Assembly (NCBI GenBank): GCA_003551435.1
Contig: PUMQ01000014.1
Location: 1 to 43,561 of the forward strand
Source of the DNA: Candidatus Nealsoniibacteriota bacterium
Lineage (GTDB): Bacteria; Patescibacteriota; Minisyncoccia; Minisyncoccales; PWPS01
Direction: 5' to 3'
Length of the DNA stretch: 43,561 nt
The notes under the pieces are model-generated. The model had not been told where the DNA came from, searched no databases, and was given only the letters and a program-made list of their open reading frames with translations. Within the stretch, counting starts at the first letter, position 1; every line of letters begins with the position of its first letter. The position numbers were made by a program, and so were the translations under genes. This document shows, one piece after another, positions 33,689-41,062 of this stretch.

Positions 33689-34303
33689 ATGCCTATAATA
33701 TTTTCCGCTATTGCTCCCCACCCTCCGATAATTCTTCCTTCCGTCGGCTCTCCGGAAGACAGGGAAAAGGTTGGAAAAACAATTAAGTTTTTGCAAAAGC
33801 TGGGAGAAGAAGTAAAAGAGAAAAACCCCGACCGGATTATTATTTCTTCTCCTCATCCCGATTGGGGTTTTGATGTTCCCCTCTTTTTTCTCGCTCCGGA
33901 CACAAGTACGAAAACGGAAAAAATTCTGATCGGTGGAAAATCTCCCGACTTTTATTTGAAGCAAGGAGAACAATTTTACTTCTCAAAAATTAACCCTGAA
34001 GAAAAAAATGTTTTAATTGCAAGCGGAGATCTTTCGCACCGCCTAAAAGAAGAGGGTCCGTACGACTTTCATCCAGACGGTGAGAAATTTGATAAAGAGC
34101 TTCTCTCTGGGTTAAAAAACAAAGACATCGAAAAGATTACAAACCTAGATACCCTTTACCCGGAAGCCGGAGAGTGCGGCTTGCGTTCAATCTGTTTTAT
34201 CTTGGGAATTCTGGAAGCTTCAAAAATAAACTACCGGCCGGAGGTCTTGTCTTACGAGGCTCCTTTCGGTGTAGGATATCTGGTGGCTAACTTTAAAATA
34301 TGA
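33689..34303 (+). CDS. LigB/MEMO-superfamily protein of the AmmeMemoRadiSam set
   Basis: 204 residues from the ATG at 33689, two bases after the radical SAM stop; an in-frame ATG at 33644 lies inside the upstream gene and is rejected. The N-terminus (IFSAIAPHPPIILPSVG) matches the class III extradiol dioxygenase-like domain that in many bacteria is fused to AMMECR1. Possible metal ligands are H11 (APHPP), the His of IISSPH and the His of SGDLSHRL. It is shorter than the usual 260-290 residues. Function is unknown; human MEMO1 belongs to the same superfamily. Its TGA overlaps the next ATG (ATGA), so translation is coupled. Confidence 0.87.
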   Translation: MPIIFSAIAPHPPIILPSVGSPEDREKVGKTIKFLQKLGEEVKEKNPDRIIISSPHPDWGFDVPLFFLAPDTSTKTEKILIGGKSPDFYLKQGEQFYFSKINPEEKNVLIASGDLSHRLKEEGPYDFHPDGEKFDKELLSGLKNKDIEKITNLDTLYPEAGECGLRSICFILGILEASKINYRPEVLSYEAPFGVGYLVANFKI

Positions 34304-34818
34304 ATATTTACACAAAACTTGCCAAAAGCGCTGTAGAAAAATTCGTTAAAGAAAAAGATATCATTCAGCCCCCCGAAAATCTTCCGAAGGATTTTTTTAC
34401 AAAAAAAGCAGGAGTATTTGTCACTATCAAAAAAGATAAAAATCTTAGAGCGTGTATCGGGACTCCTTCTCCCGCAAAAAGCAGTATTTGCGAGGAGATA
34501 ATCCATAACGCAGTGGCAGCAGCAAGCAAGGACTACCGCTTCGGGCCCGTAAAAGAAGAAGAGCTGCCTTTCCTTTCCTACGAAGTTTATATACTAAACA
34601 AGCCCGAACCGGTAAAAAGTCTTGAAGAGCTCAATCCTTTAGAGTACGGAATAATAGTAAGAGGAGAAAAATATAAAACGGGGCTTCTTCTTCCCGGGCT
34701 GGAAGGAATAAATACTCCTGAAGAGCAGGTTTCCGTTGCCTGCAAAAAAGCAGGTATTGATACCTCCACGGAAGAAATTTCTCTTTACCGCTTTAGAGCA
34801 AAAAAATATAAGGGGTAA
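34300..34818 (+). CDS. AMMECR1-domain protein
   Basis: 172 residues covering a complete AMMECR1 domain. The hallmark LRGCIG motif is present as LRACIG (C52 conserved, Gly to Ala at 51), in GVFVTIKKDKNLRACIGTP. Further conserved regions are DYRFGPVKEEELPFLSYEVYIL and LEYGIIVRGEKYKTGLLLPGLEG. It is the third gene of the radical SAM-LigB-AMMECR1 operon and overlaps LigB by four bases. The biochemical role is unknown in any organism; a redox or RNA-linked role has been guessed for the family. After the stop comes an AGGAGGT and then the terminator of the converging gene. Confidence 0.93.
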   Translation: MNIYTKLAKSAVEKFVKEKDIIQPPENLPKDFFTKKAGVFVTIKKDKNLRACIGTPSPAKSSICEEIIHNAVAAASKDYRFGPVKEEELPFLSYEVYILNKPEPVKSLEELNPLEYGIIVRGEKYKTGLLLPGLEGINTPEEQVSVACKKAGIDTSTEEISLYRFRAKKYKG

Positions 34819-34846
34819 GATTAGGAGGTAGTCTCTTGCAGCTAAT

Positions 34847-34876
34847 AAAAAAGAAAACCCCGTATTATCTACGGGG
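34847..34876 (-). terminator. Rho-independent terminator of the Cys-rich gene
   Basis: On the minus strand CCCCGTA-GATAA-TACGGGG (34858-34876) is followed by TTTTCTTTTTTAT. It overlaps the last codons of the Cys-rich ORF. Since the A-tract side faces the AMMECR1 operon, it could also help end that transcript. Confidence 0.88.
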
Positions 34877-35254
34877 CGAGGGAGAGCTATTACAGTAAAT
34901 GTACAAAATTCCGGATGAAAGCAGGAAGGCCAAGTCTTTCTTTTTCATAACGTGTTCTGTTCTGGCATGATTGGAATTATACTCTTCTTCTCTGGTTACC
35001 AGGGTTTCTCTAATATAATCCCAGCATTTCATGCAATAAATCCTTTTCACTCTTTTTCTCAATGTTAAGCAACAAATTTTGTCAGAGATATAGTGCAATA
35101 TCATCCGGCAGCGCATTTTGCCCTTATTGTCTCCGGTTAACGCGTGGCAGTATGCTCTTTTCAGACACTCTTTTTTTTCTTCTTGAGAAAGAGATTCATC
35201 GGAAAACGCTTTTTTAATGTCCTCTTGTGCATTACTGCACATATACATCTGCAT
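34865..35254 (-). CDS. cysteine-rich small protein of unknown function
   Basis: 129 residues from the ATG at 35254 (a GTG at 35257 is also in frame). It has a consensus promoter, a purine-rich RBS (GGGAGAG) just upstream, and a terminator that overlaps its end. About ten Cys are spread through a basic, helical sequence: a charged N-terminal helix (about 11-35), a central CRMILHYISDKICC segment, and YCMKCWDYI with a CxxC. The C-terminal LAFLLSSGILYIYC is hydrophobic. It may bind a metal, though no standard spacing is seen. The last residues are encoded in the terminator stem, so the true end could be unusual. It is divergent from the giant pilin-like gene. Confidence 0.6.
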   Translation of the reverse strand: MQMYMCSNAQEDIKKAFSDESLSQEEKKECLKRAYCHALTGDNKGKMRCRMILHYISDKICCLTLRKRVKRIYCMKCWDYIRETLVTREEEYNSNHARTEHVMKKKDLAFLLSSGILYIYCNSSPSPRR

Positions 35255-35280
35255 CACTCTCCCTTTGGGTAAATTGCTTC

Positions 35281-35308
35281 ATTATATGGCAGACTATTTT
35301 TTTGTCAA
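35281..35308 (-). promoter_or_regulatory. consensus sigma-70 promoter of the Cys-rich gene
   Basis: On the minus strand TTGACA (35303-35308), 16-base spacer, TATAAT (35281-35286). Both hexamers are perfect. The leader is about 20 bases. Confidence 0.9.
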
Positions 35309-35329
35309 AGGTGATTTTTGTTATTTTCA

Positions 35330-35357
35330 TTGAAATAGATCGGATATTGTTTATAAT
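35330..35357 (+). promoter_or_regulatory. promoter of the pilin-like/C39 gene, predicted leaderless
   Basis: TTGAAA (35330-35335), 16-base spacer, TATAAT (35352-35357). Only six bases separate the -10 from the ATG at 35364, so the message would start at or next to the A of the ATG. It is divergent from the promoter at 35281-35308. Confidence 0.75.
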
Positions 35358-35363
35358 GAGCTA

Positions 35364-38300
35364 ATGAAAAAAACCGTTCTCATATCTGGGTTGATTTTTT
35401 GTTTTCTCTTGCTTCCCTTGCTTGCCTTTGCCCAAACGGAAGTTATCTACCCTTCAATTCCCGGAACCTTTTCTCTTCAGGAAATCACCGAATCGGCAGA
35501 AACCGGAGCGGATGCTCTTCCTCTTTTTGCCGCCTACCTCTTTCGGCTTCTTCTTGTTGTCTCTATTTCCGTTGTTCTTCTTGTTATTATTTACGGAGGG
35601 CTTCTTTACATCTTTTCAGGAGACGATATAGAAAAAAAGAAAAAAGCAAGAGGATGGATAACAAGCGCCATACATGGAACCGTTATTCTCCTTATCTCTC
35701 ACTCTATTCTTTACGCCATTAGTCCGAGGCTTCTTACTTTCCAATTAACCGACCTGGAAGAGAGAAGGCGGATATCGCAAATTGACCTTGAGTGGAGAAT
35801 AAAAGATGCCTACTTTCAAGTACCTCTTGGCCGGCTGATAGAAAACGCCGCTTTAAACGTAAATGCAAGAGATAAAGTTTATGACGTTCTCGATGCGGTA
35901 GACGAAGCAGAAAGAGAAGCGGATGCCGTTGTTGAGGGCGGACACCAGCTTCTGGAAATTATAGAAGAGTGCCCCGAGGGAAGGGAGTGTGATTGTGACG
36001 AGCCTTACTTTTATCCTCATCCGATACCTTTTTCTCCCCACCTGCCACACGCAAGACCCCCCAACGCTCTCATAATGCCCGAGGATATCTCGCGAAATTT
36101 TATAGCTTTTAGCCAAGCGCCCCACGGACTGCGCAAAACACTGATAAACAATGCTGTCGGTAAAGCGAAAGTAGAGATTGAAACGTTGAGGGAAAGTGAT
36201 TTTAAAGACGAGCTTGAAAAAATCGTTGAAAAACTGGAAACCCTAATGGACAAGGGACCGACAACCGAAAGTTTAAGGGAGATAAGGGGCGAAATGGATC
36301 GTTTTCTAAAAAAATACGAACAAGAAATAGGGGTTCTCAGCGGGGAAATGAAAGATGCTCTGGAAAATTTGGTAAATGTTCTTCCCAAGGCAAGAACCGG
36401 ATTTAATGACAGCACTTATTATGCCCAGTTTGAAGACCCGTGGGGACCTATGCCTTTTGGAAGAACCACCACCTTTGCCTCGGCTGGATGCTACGTCACT
36501 TCGGTAGCCATGGTGGTAGATTCTCTTCTTGAGCAAAAAGTAACCCCCATTGATGTCCGAAGTTACTCTCTCGCCTACATCGGAAACGGAACCACTTACA
36601 ATGTGGTCCATAACGCGGCCAACCAGTATCCGGAACTGGAGGCGAAAAAACTGCCCACTATGGAAGCGATTCTGGGAGCGCTTGACCAGGGACATATGGT
36701 TATTATGGGAGGCGGAGGAACACCTCACAGCTCTACCCGCACAGGACTTCACGCTTACGTCTTAACGGGCATTGATAGGGAAAAAGGCGTTGTATACCGC
36801 AGTGATCCGTCAGTCCCCTACTGGCAAACTCTGCCAATCCACGAACTTAAAAGAAACAATCCCAATATCGCAGATACCATTTACAGAAGAAGCGGAGCGG
36901 AAAACGAAAACAGTCTTTTTTACGCCTTTCTAAATAACATGAAGATATTCCCTTTTTCGGCCTTAGAAAGCGGAATAAACCTTCTCTCTTCTTTTTTTGC
37001 AGAAATGTTAAAAACAGAAGAAGCCCGCGCATCTTGCTGTGACCCATGTCCTGAAATTTCTCCGTCCGTCCGAATGAAAATTGCAGAAATTAGGTACTAT
37101 ATGGAAAAGTTCAAATACCACCTCATAAGATTAGTTGACGCCAAAGCGCCGCTGGAAGAAGATATTTTCCAGCTTCACAAAGCAAGTATGATAAAAACTT
37201 TGGGCGCAAAACACATTGTTCCTTACACCTCCTTTCTTCTAGACCGTCGGTATCGCGAAAAAGAGGAAGTGGAAGTCGTATCCTACCAAGAAACAAAAGA
37301 ACTGCCTTCTTACTACCGTACCACCTTGTATTATTGGGACTGGGAAAAGTGGATTGAAAACATTATCTACAAAACGAGGGTCGGTGGAGAAATAGTTGAA
37401 GAAAACGATCCTACCACTTTTTATCTCAAAAAACCGAAAGATGATGAGATTATAAGAGACGCCGAGAGGTTAGCAAGGGAGGAAAACTGGCAAACAAGAA
37501 GAGCGATCCCTCCTTATGTTTGGTGGTATCTTGAAAAAGCACCAGTGTTTCCGCCAATACTGCCCGTCAATCCTCGCCGGGACAAAAGTGAAATTCCCCC
37601 CTTCCTCTGGTGGCACATTGTAGAAAAACCCTTATCAGTCGGACCGGACGAAGGAAGATACCCTCCCTGTCCGTGCCCTCAAAGTCCTCCCTGCCCTACC
37701 TTCCCGATAAGAAGTCAATCAGTTAATAAAGAAAATCCTCTTTATGTTTTAAGACAAGACATAGAAGAGACAATAAAAAATCTTCCCCAAAAAATAGCTG
37801 TAGATTACGCGACAGCCGTAGAGAACATTCCACAAGATATTGCTCCTGATGAATTTAAGGAAATGTTTGATTCCCCGGCCGAATACTTAACCTGCGGAAT
37901 GGAAATTCCGGTCGGAGAACCAATAGACATTATTTGGAATCATTACACCAGTCTTCTAAATACAATAGATGATTACCTTGTAGAGGGAGCGTGTTTTCTG
38001 GAACTCCAAGAGATAATGAACCGGCTTGCGGAACCCTGTTCTTGCCCGTGTACTTCTTGTAGCGGCTGTGATGAGGATCCGCCTTATTGCGGGGAGTGCG
38101 ATTTAACCTGTGATAAAGAAGCGATATACGCGGCACACAATGATGTATTAGAGTCAAGAGAAAGATTAAGGGATATCAGAAACCGTATCGCTCTCCTTAC
38201 AGCAGGATATTTCAACGCTCCTACGGAAAATGTCTGCCACCGGTTGAATGAGGATATAAGGAGTACGGAAGAAAGAGCGATTTGCGCGGCAGGAGGCAGT

Positions 38301-38561
38301 AAGTCCATTACCAAACACGAATTAATTACAAGAAAGCTGAATTATTCAAGAGCCGAGCTTGACGCCTGTATAACAAGACCTGAACACTTCGAAGACACCC
38401 TTGAGGGAAAAAGAACGGGAAAAATTCCGTTGTTCGGACCGGTTGTTGAAGAAGAGGATTTACCTCGTTATACAAAAACAAGAAAAGACGGTTTCGTAGT
38501 TAACACGCATAATCTCAACTGGTTTTGCTGTTCTTACACCCCGCTTAAAGAAGGCCAATAG
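35364..38561 (+). CDS. giant secreted protein: pilin-like N-terminus with embedded C39-type peptidase domain
   Basis: 1065 residues. Residues 1-23 are a signal peptide (AFA cleavage). Two TM helices (about 56-84 and 99-119) flank GGLLYIFSGDDIEKKKKARGW, the VirB2/TrbC-like pilin hairpin seen in CPR T4SS-pilin proteins. Coiled coil covers about 258-345. Residues about 345-490 match a papain-like C39 domain: Q355 (YYAQFEDPWG), C376 (SAGCYVTSVAMV), H463 (HAYVLTG) and D481. After this come helical parts, a duplicated IPPxxWWxxxxKxP motif (715-726, 744-755), and Cys clusters (CPCPQSPPCP at 769-778; CSCPCTSCSGC at 892-902; C909, C912, C916). It lies four bases upstream of a second pilin-like gene. 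The role may be a self-processing surface structure or secreted protease. Confidence 0.78.
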   Translation: MKKTVLISGLIFCFLLLPLLAFAQTEVIYPSIPGTFSLQEITESAETGADALPLFAAYLFRLLLVVSISVVLLVIIYGGLLYIFSGDDIEKKKKARGWITSAIHGTVILLISHSILYAISPRLLTFQLTDLEERRRISQIDLEWRIKDAYFQVPLGRLIENAALNVNARDKVYDVLDAVDEAEREADAVVEGGHQLLEIIEECPEGRECDCDEPYFYPHPIPFSPHLPHARPPNALIMPEDISRNFIAFSQAPHGLRKTLINNAVGKAKVEIETLRESDFKDELEKIVEKLETLMDKGPTTESLREIRGEMDRFLKKYEQEIGVLSGEMKDALENLVNVLPKARTGFNDSTYYAQFEDPWGPMPFGRTTTFASAGCYVTSVAMVVDSLLEQKVTPIDVRSYSLAYIGNGTTYNVVHNAANQYPELEAKKLPTMEAILGALDQGHMVIMGGGGTPHSSTRTGLHAYVLTGIDREKGVVYRSDPSVPYWQTLPIHELKRNNPNIADTIYRRSGAENENSLFYAFLNNMKIFPFSALESGINLLSSFFAEMLKTEEARASCCDPCPEISPSVRMKIAEIRYYMEKFKYHLIRLVDAKAPLEEDIFQLHKASMIKTLGAKHIVPYTSFLLDRRYREKEEVEVVSYQETKELPSYYRTTLYYWDWEKWIENIIYKTRVGGEIVEENDPTTFYLKKPKDDEIIRDAERLAREENWQTRRAIPPYVWWYLEKAPVFPPILPVNPRRDKSEIPPFLWWHIVEKPLSVGPDEGRYPPCPCPQSPPCPTFPIRSQSVNKENPLYVLRQDIEETIKNLPQKIAVDYATAVENIPQDIAPDEFKEMFDSPAEYLTCGMEIPVGEPIDIIWNHYTSLLNTIDDYLVEGACFLELQEIMNRLAEPCSCPCTSCSGCDEDPPYCGECDLTCDKEAIYAAHNDVLESRERLRDIRNRIALLTAGYFNAPTENVCHRLNEDIRSTEERAICAAGGSKSITKHELITRKLNYSRAELDACITRPEHFEDTLEGKRTGKIPLFGPVVEEEDLPRYTKTRKDGFVVNTHNLNWFCCSYTPLKEGQ

Positions 38562-38565
38562 TCTC

Positions 38566-39636
38566 ATGCGGAAAATATACATTTTTGTCTTTCTTTTTTC
38601 TTTAGCACTTGTCTGTTCTGCAGGTTTTGCAAGTGGAGAAGAAATAGGCCTTGGGGCTGCCCACTCGGATATGGAAAGAGTACGCTTTACCGCCCTTGAA
38701 ACGGGTTCTCTCCCCCTCTACATCCTGTATGTCATTTATTTTCTAATGGCGGTAGGAACAGTTGTTTCCGCTATTGCTCTCATTGGAGGGGGGCTGATGT
38801 GGCTAACATCCGCAGGAGACCCTATAAAAACAAAAGAAGGAAAAGAACGCCTCCTTTCCGCTCTCGTAGGCCTCTTTATTATTCTCTCTTCTTTCCTTTT
38901 TCTTTCAGCCCTTAATCCGGAGTTGGTAGAAGTGGAAGAACCGGAAATTACAGAGCAAGTAGAGTTTTTCCCGCCAGGAATTTATCTTTCAAAAAAAGAA
39001 ACAATTCCGGATGATATAGAGGAAAGTAATCTGGAAGAACTCGAAAAAAATATCCACCGAATAACCTTCTCCACAAGAAACCTAGAAGAGAAAGGTATCG
39101 GTATCAAAACCGTCCGCATTGCCAACCATCTTGATGAAAAAGGAAATATTCTTGATTACTATTACGGCGTCGTTTTACACGAAAAAACTGCTTTCCAAGG
39201 GCGGTGCGAATTCTTTTTAAACGATTCTTCCAAACCCATGGATTTTCCCGTAAGCGGAGAGAATATCTCTTCTGTTACAGTTATGCGGGTAAATAAAAAA
39301 CCTCCGGAAGAGGGTTTCATAAAAGTACATGAAAAGCCCGATTTTAATGAGGATTATTCTTTCGAATATCTTGACCTCCTTACGCCTGAATTTCTTCCCC
39401 TTTCTGTTTCCGGAGTTTGGTCAATGGACATTCAGGGAAATTACGGAGTAATTCTTTCTTCAGGAAAAACATGGGAAAAGGCCGATAACGGATGCGGAGT
39501 ATTTTTGGACTTTAGGCCTATCCCCGACCTCAAAGGCCACCATATGAACACGTGCCGCGTGTGGACCGGACCTCCCTGGTTTTCCTCTTACAAGTCCTGT
39601 GCCACACACTACGCTGTTTTCCCTCTTCTTAGGTAA
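38566..39636 (+). CDS. second pilin-like surface protein
   Basis: 356 residues. The signal peptide covers about 1-24. Two TM segments (about 48-72 and 92-112) enclose GGGLMWLTSAGDPIKTKEGKER, closely matching the T4SS-pilin hairpin and the corresponding part of the upstream protein. Residues about 125-356 are a soluble domain with predicted beta strands (SVTVMRVNKK, WSMDIQGNYGVILSSG) and several late Cys (CGVF, CRVW, SCAT). It has no recognised catalytic motif. It follows the giant pilin-like gene by four bases and is certainly co-transcribed with it. It converges on the gene at 39642. Confidence 0.78.
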   Translation: MRKIYIFVFLFSLALVCSAGFASGEEIGLGAAHSDMERVRFTALETGSLPLYILYVIYFLMAVGTVVSAIALIGGGLMWLTSAGDPIKTKEGKERLLSALVGLFIILSSFLFLSALNPELVEVEEPEITEQVEFFPPGIYLSKKETIPDDIEESNLEELEKNIHRITFSTRNLEEKGIGIKTVRIANHLDEKGNILDYYYGVVLHEKTAFQGRCEFFLNDSSKPMDFPVSGENISSVTVMRVNKKPPEEGFIKVHEKPDFNEDYSFEYLDLLTPEFLPLSVSGVWSMDIQGNYGVILSSGKTWEKADNGCGVFLDFRPIPDLKGHHMNTCRVWTGPPWFSSYKSCATHYAVFPLLR

Positions 39637-39641
39637 GAGAA

Positions 39642-40499
39642 TTATTCAAGCGTAATCTCCCATTTATTGCCCGTAATTACCTCCAAAAAAGCCGTATCGC
39701 TTGGAATAGAAACTGTTCCCTCGTAGGCATCGCTTGTCCGTACAAGAGACCTTTGGTAGTCATTATAGGCATTGACTTCAAAGTTTTCGGGCGTGTGTCT
39801 CGCTTCCAAGTTCCCGACAATAGTAGCTCTTTGGGGTGTTCCTTCAATTCGTAAAACCTCTCCTCCCTCCCCTTTTAATTCTCCGGGCACTTCAATTTCT
39901 CTCGCAGAGTTTACCGACCGCACCTCCACTTTCCAAGGGCCTTCCGCTTTAACCTCCAGAACCCTTGTTCTTCCTCCCGGGTCCAGCAGAACTCCTTCAT
40001 AAGGAGAAAAAGTGTTTACAAACATGCGCGTAGAAACGCCTCCGCCGTAAAAGGTGTGAGTTTCCGTATACCCCGTAACTACAAAATGTTCTCTCTCTTT
40101 GTTTCCTTGAATATAGAAAAGGACGTGGTCCTCTTCTGACTCTTCTATTCTCATTTCTTGAACACCCGTGCCGGAATAAACAATAACATCATGCTCCTCT
40201 CCTGTCCTCGGATCAACCTTTTTCTTTTTTTCTCCTCTTATCATTTCATCAAGAATATCGTTTTCCATTTCATATTCAGTGTCAACCTCATCCCTATCGT
40301 TTTCTTCTTTATCCTCCGTCTCACTAATATCGGTAATTCTGTCTTCCCTGTCACGCAAGCGAGGATCTTCCTCTACACCAGATCGAAAAAGAAAAATCAG
40401 CAAAATCACTGCCAAAAAAGCCGCTCCCGCAATAACGTACTTTCTCTTATCCCAAGCAATTAATCTGTCTATTAAATTGGAAGGATTTTCGTTTTCCAT
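39642..40499 (-). CDS. membrane-anchored protein with two related beta domains
   Basis: 285 residues. One TM segment (about 19-39) follows a short basic N-terminus. Residues 42-95 are acidic and low complexity (Asp/Glu/Arg). The rest holds two similar beta units: one closes with YEGVLLDPGGRTRVLEVKAEGPWKVEV and the second with YEGTVSIPSDTAFLEVITGNKWEITLE (split here by short loops), so the domain is duplicated. It is probably displayed outside the cell. It has its own promoter and converges on the pilin-like operon with five bases between stop codons. No family recognised. Confidence 0.72.
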   Translation of the reverse strand: MENENPSNLIDRLIAWDKRKYVIAGAAFLAVILLIFLFRSGVEEDPRLRDREDRITDISETEDKEENDRDEVDTEYEMENDILDEMIRGEKKKKVDPRTGEEHDVIVYSGTGVQEMRIEESEEDHVLFYIQGNKEREHFVVTGYTETHTFYGGGVSTRMFVNTFSPYEGVLLDPGGRTRVLEVKAEGPWKVEVRSVNSAREIEVPGELKGEGGEVLRIEGTPQRATIVGNLEARHTPENFEVNAYNDYQRSLVRTSDAYEGTVSIPSDTAFLEVITGNKWEITLE

Positions 40500-40527
40500 A
40501 ATACTTTTTTAAGTACGCCTTAAATTA

Positions 40528-40555
40528 ACTATAACACAAAAAAAAACCGAGACAA
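40528..40555 (-). promoter_or_regulatory. promoter of the duplicated-beta-domain gene
   Basis: On the minus strand TTGTCT (40550-40555), 16-base spacer, TATAGT (40528-40533), giving a leader of about 21 bases. The -35 overlaps a diverged copy of the CCGAG-CAAT-CTCG terminator motif (about 40547-40561). Confidence 0.55.
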
Positions 40556-40623
40556 TACTCGCGCCTTAATTACTTATTTTTGATTTAGAACTAAAAGAGA
40601 TTAATTTCCCAGTATAAACATAA

Positions 40624-40647
40624 AAGCGCTTTTAAAATAAAGCGCTC
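40624..40647 (-). terminator. possible terminator of the ECF operon
   Basis: AAGCGCTTT and AAAGCGCT form a stem with a short AT loop 24 bases after the last gene of the operon. On the minus strand the stem is followed by only a brief U-run (TTTTATG), so efficiency is doubtful. Confidence 0.45.
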
Positions 40648-40670
40648 TTATTGATAAAAAAGATTACCTG

Positions 40671-40994
40671 TTATTTTGAGAACCTTCCCTTTCTTATCTG
40701 CATTCTTTCTAGCATTTCATCTTCTGTAATACATCCTCTTTCAACAGCCGCCATTAATCTTTCCTCTCTTTCTTCTAATCTGCTTTGTCTATGTTGGTCC
40801 CTGGTCTCGTTCCTGTAAACGTGAAAATCTTCTTTCGAAATGTCCATTTCTTGGGCAGAGAAGCTGTCCTCTCCTCTAAATCTCGTCATAGACTCATACG
40901 GCTTTGTTTCTTCCTCAGAAGCAAAAACAAATCCTGTTGAGAAGAAAACAATCCCTCCTAAGAACATCATTCCAACAATTAATTTTTTTGCCAT
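40671..40994 (-). CDS. small secreted protein of the ECF sigma operon
   Basis: 107 residues from the ATG at 40994; a GTG two codons upstream is possible. Residues 1-26 are a signal peptide (core GMMFLGGIVFFSTGFVF, cleavage near FAS-EEE). The mature part is short and highly charged, with a helical C-terminal motif, RLMAAVERGCITEDEMLERMQIRKGRF, broken by one Cys, which resembles the VxxGxITxEEAxxM helices of small exported stress proteins. It is the third gene after the sigma factor and probable anti-sigma factor, so it may be a regulon member or ligand of the sensor. The 68 bases between it and the preceding gene could hold a promoter. Confidence 0.68.
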   Translation of the reverse strand: MAKKLIVGMMFLGGIVFFSTGFVFASEEETKPYESMTRFRGEDSFSAQEMDISKEDFHVYRNETRDQHRQSRLEEREERLMAAVERGCITEDEMLERMQIRKGRFSK

Positions 40995-41062
40995 TAGCAC
41001 AAGCTTTACGTTTTAATAAACTCTTACCGACCTTTCTGTATATTAATACAAAAAAGTCGCAC

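Noticed and set aside
3288-34303. Possible recoding of UGA as glycine or tryptophan, as in some CPR lineages
   Set aside because: UGA ends the aldolase gene (followed by TAA) and the LigB-like gene at the expected family length, and no in-frame UGA interrupts any conserved gene.
34836-34898. 20-residue ORF with TTG start and AGGAGGT six bases upstream, after AMMECR1
   Set aside because: It runs through the terminator of the converging gene, has low-complexity composition, and no promoter or conservation can be shown; the RBS alone is not enough.
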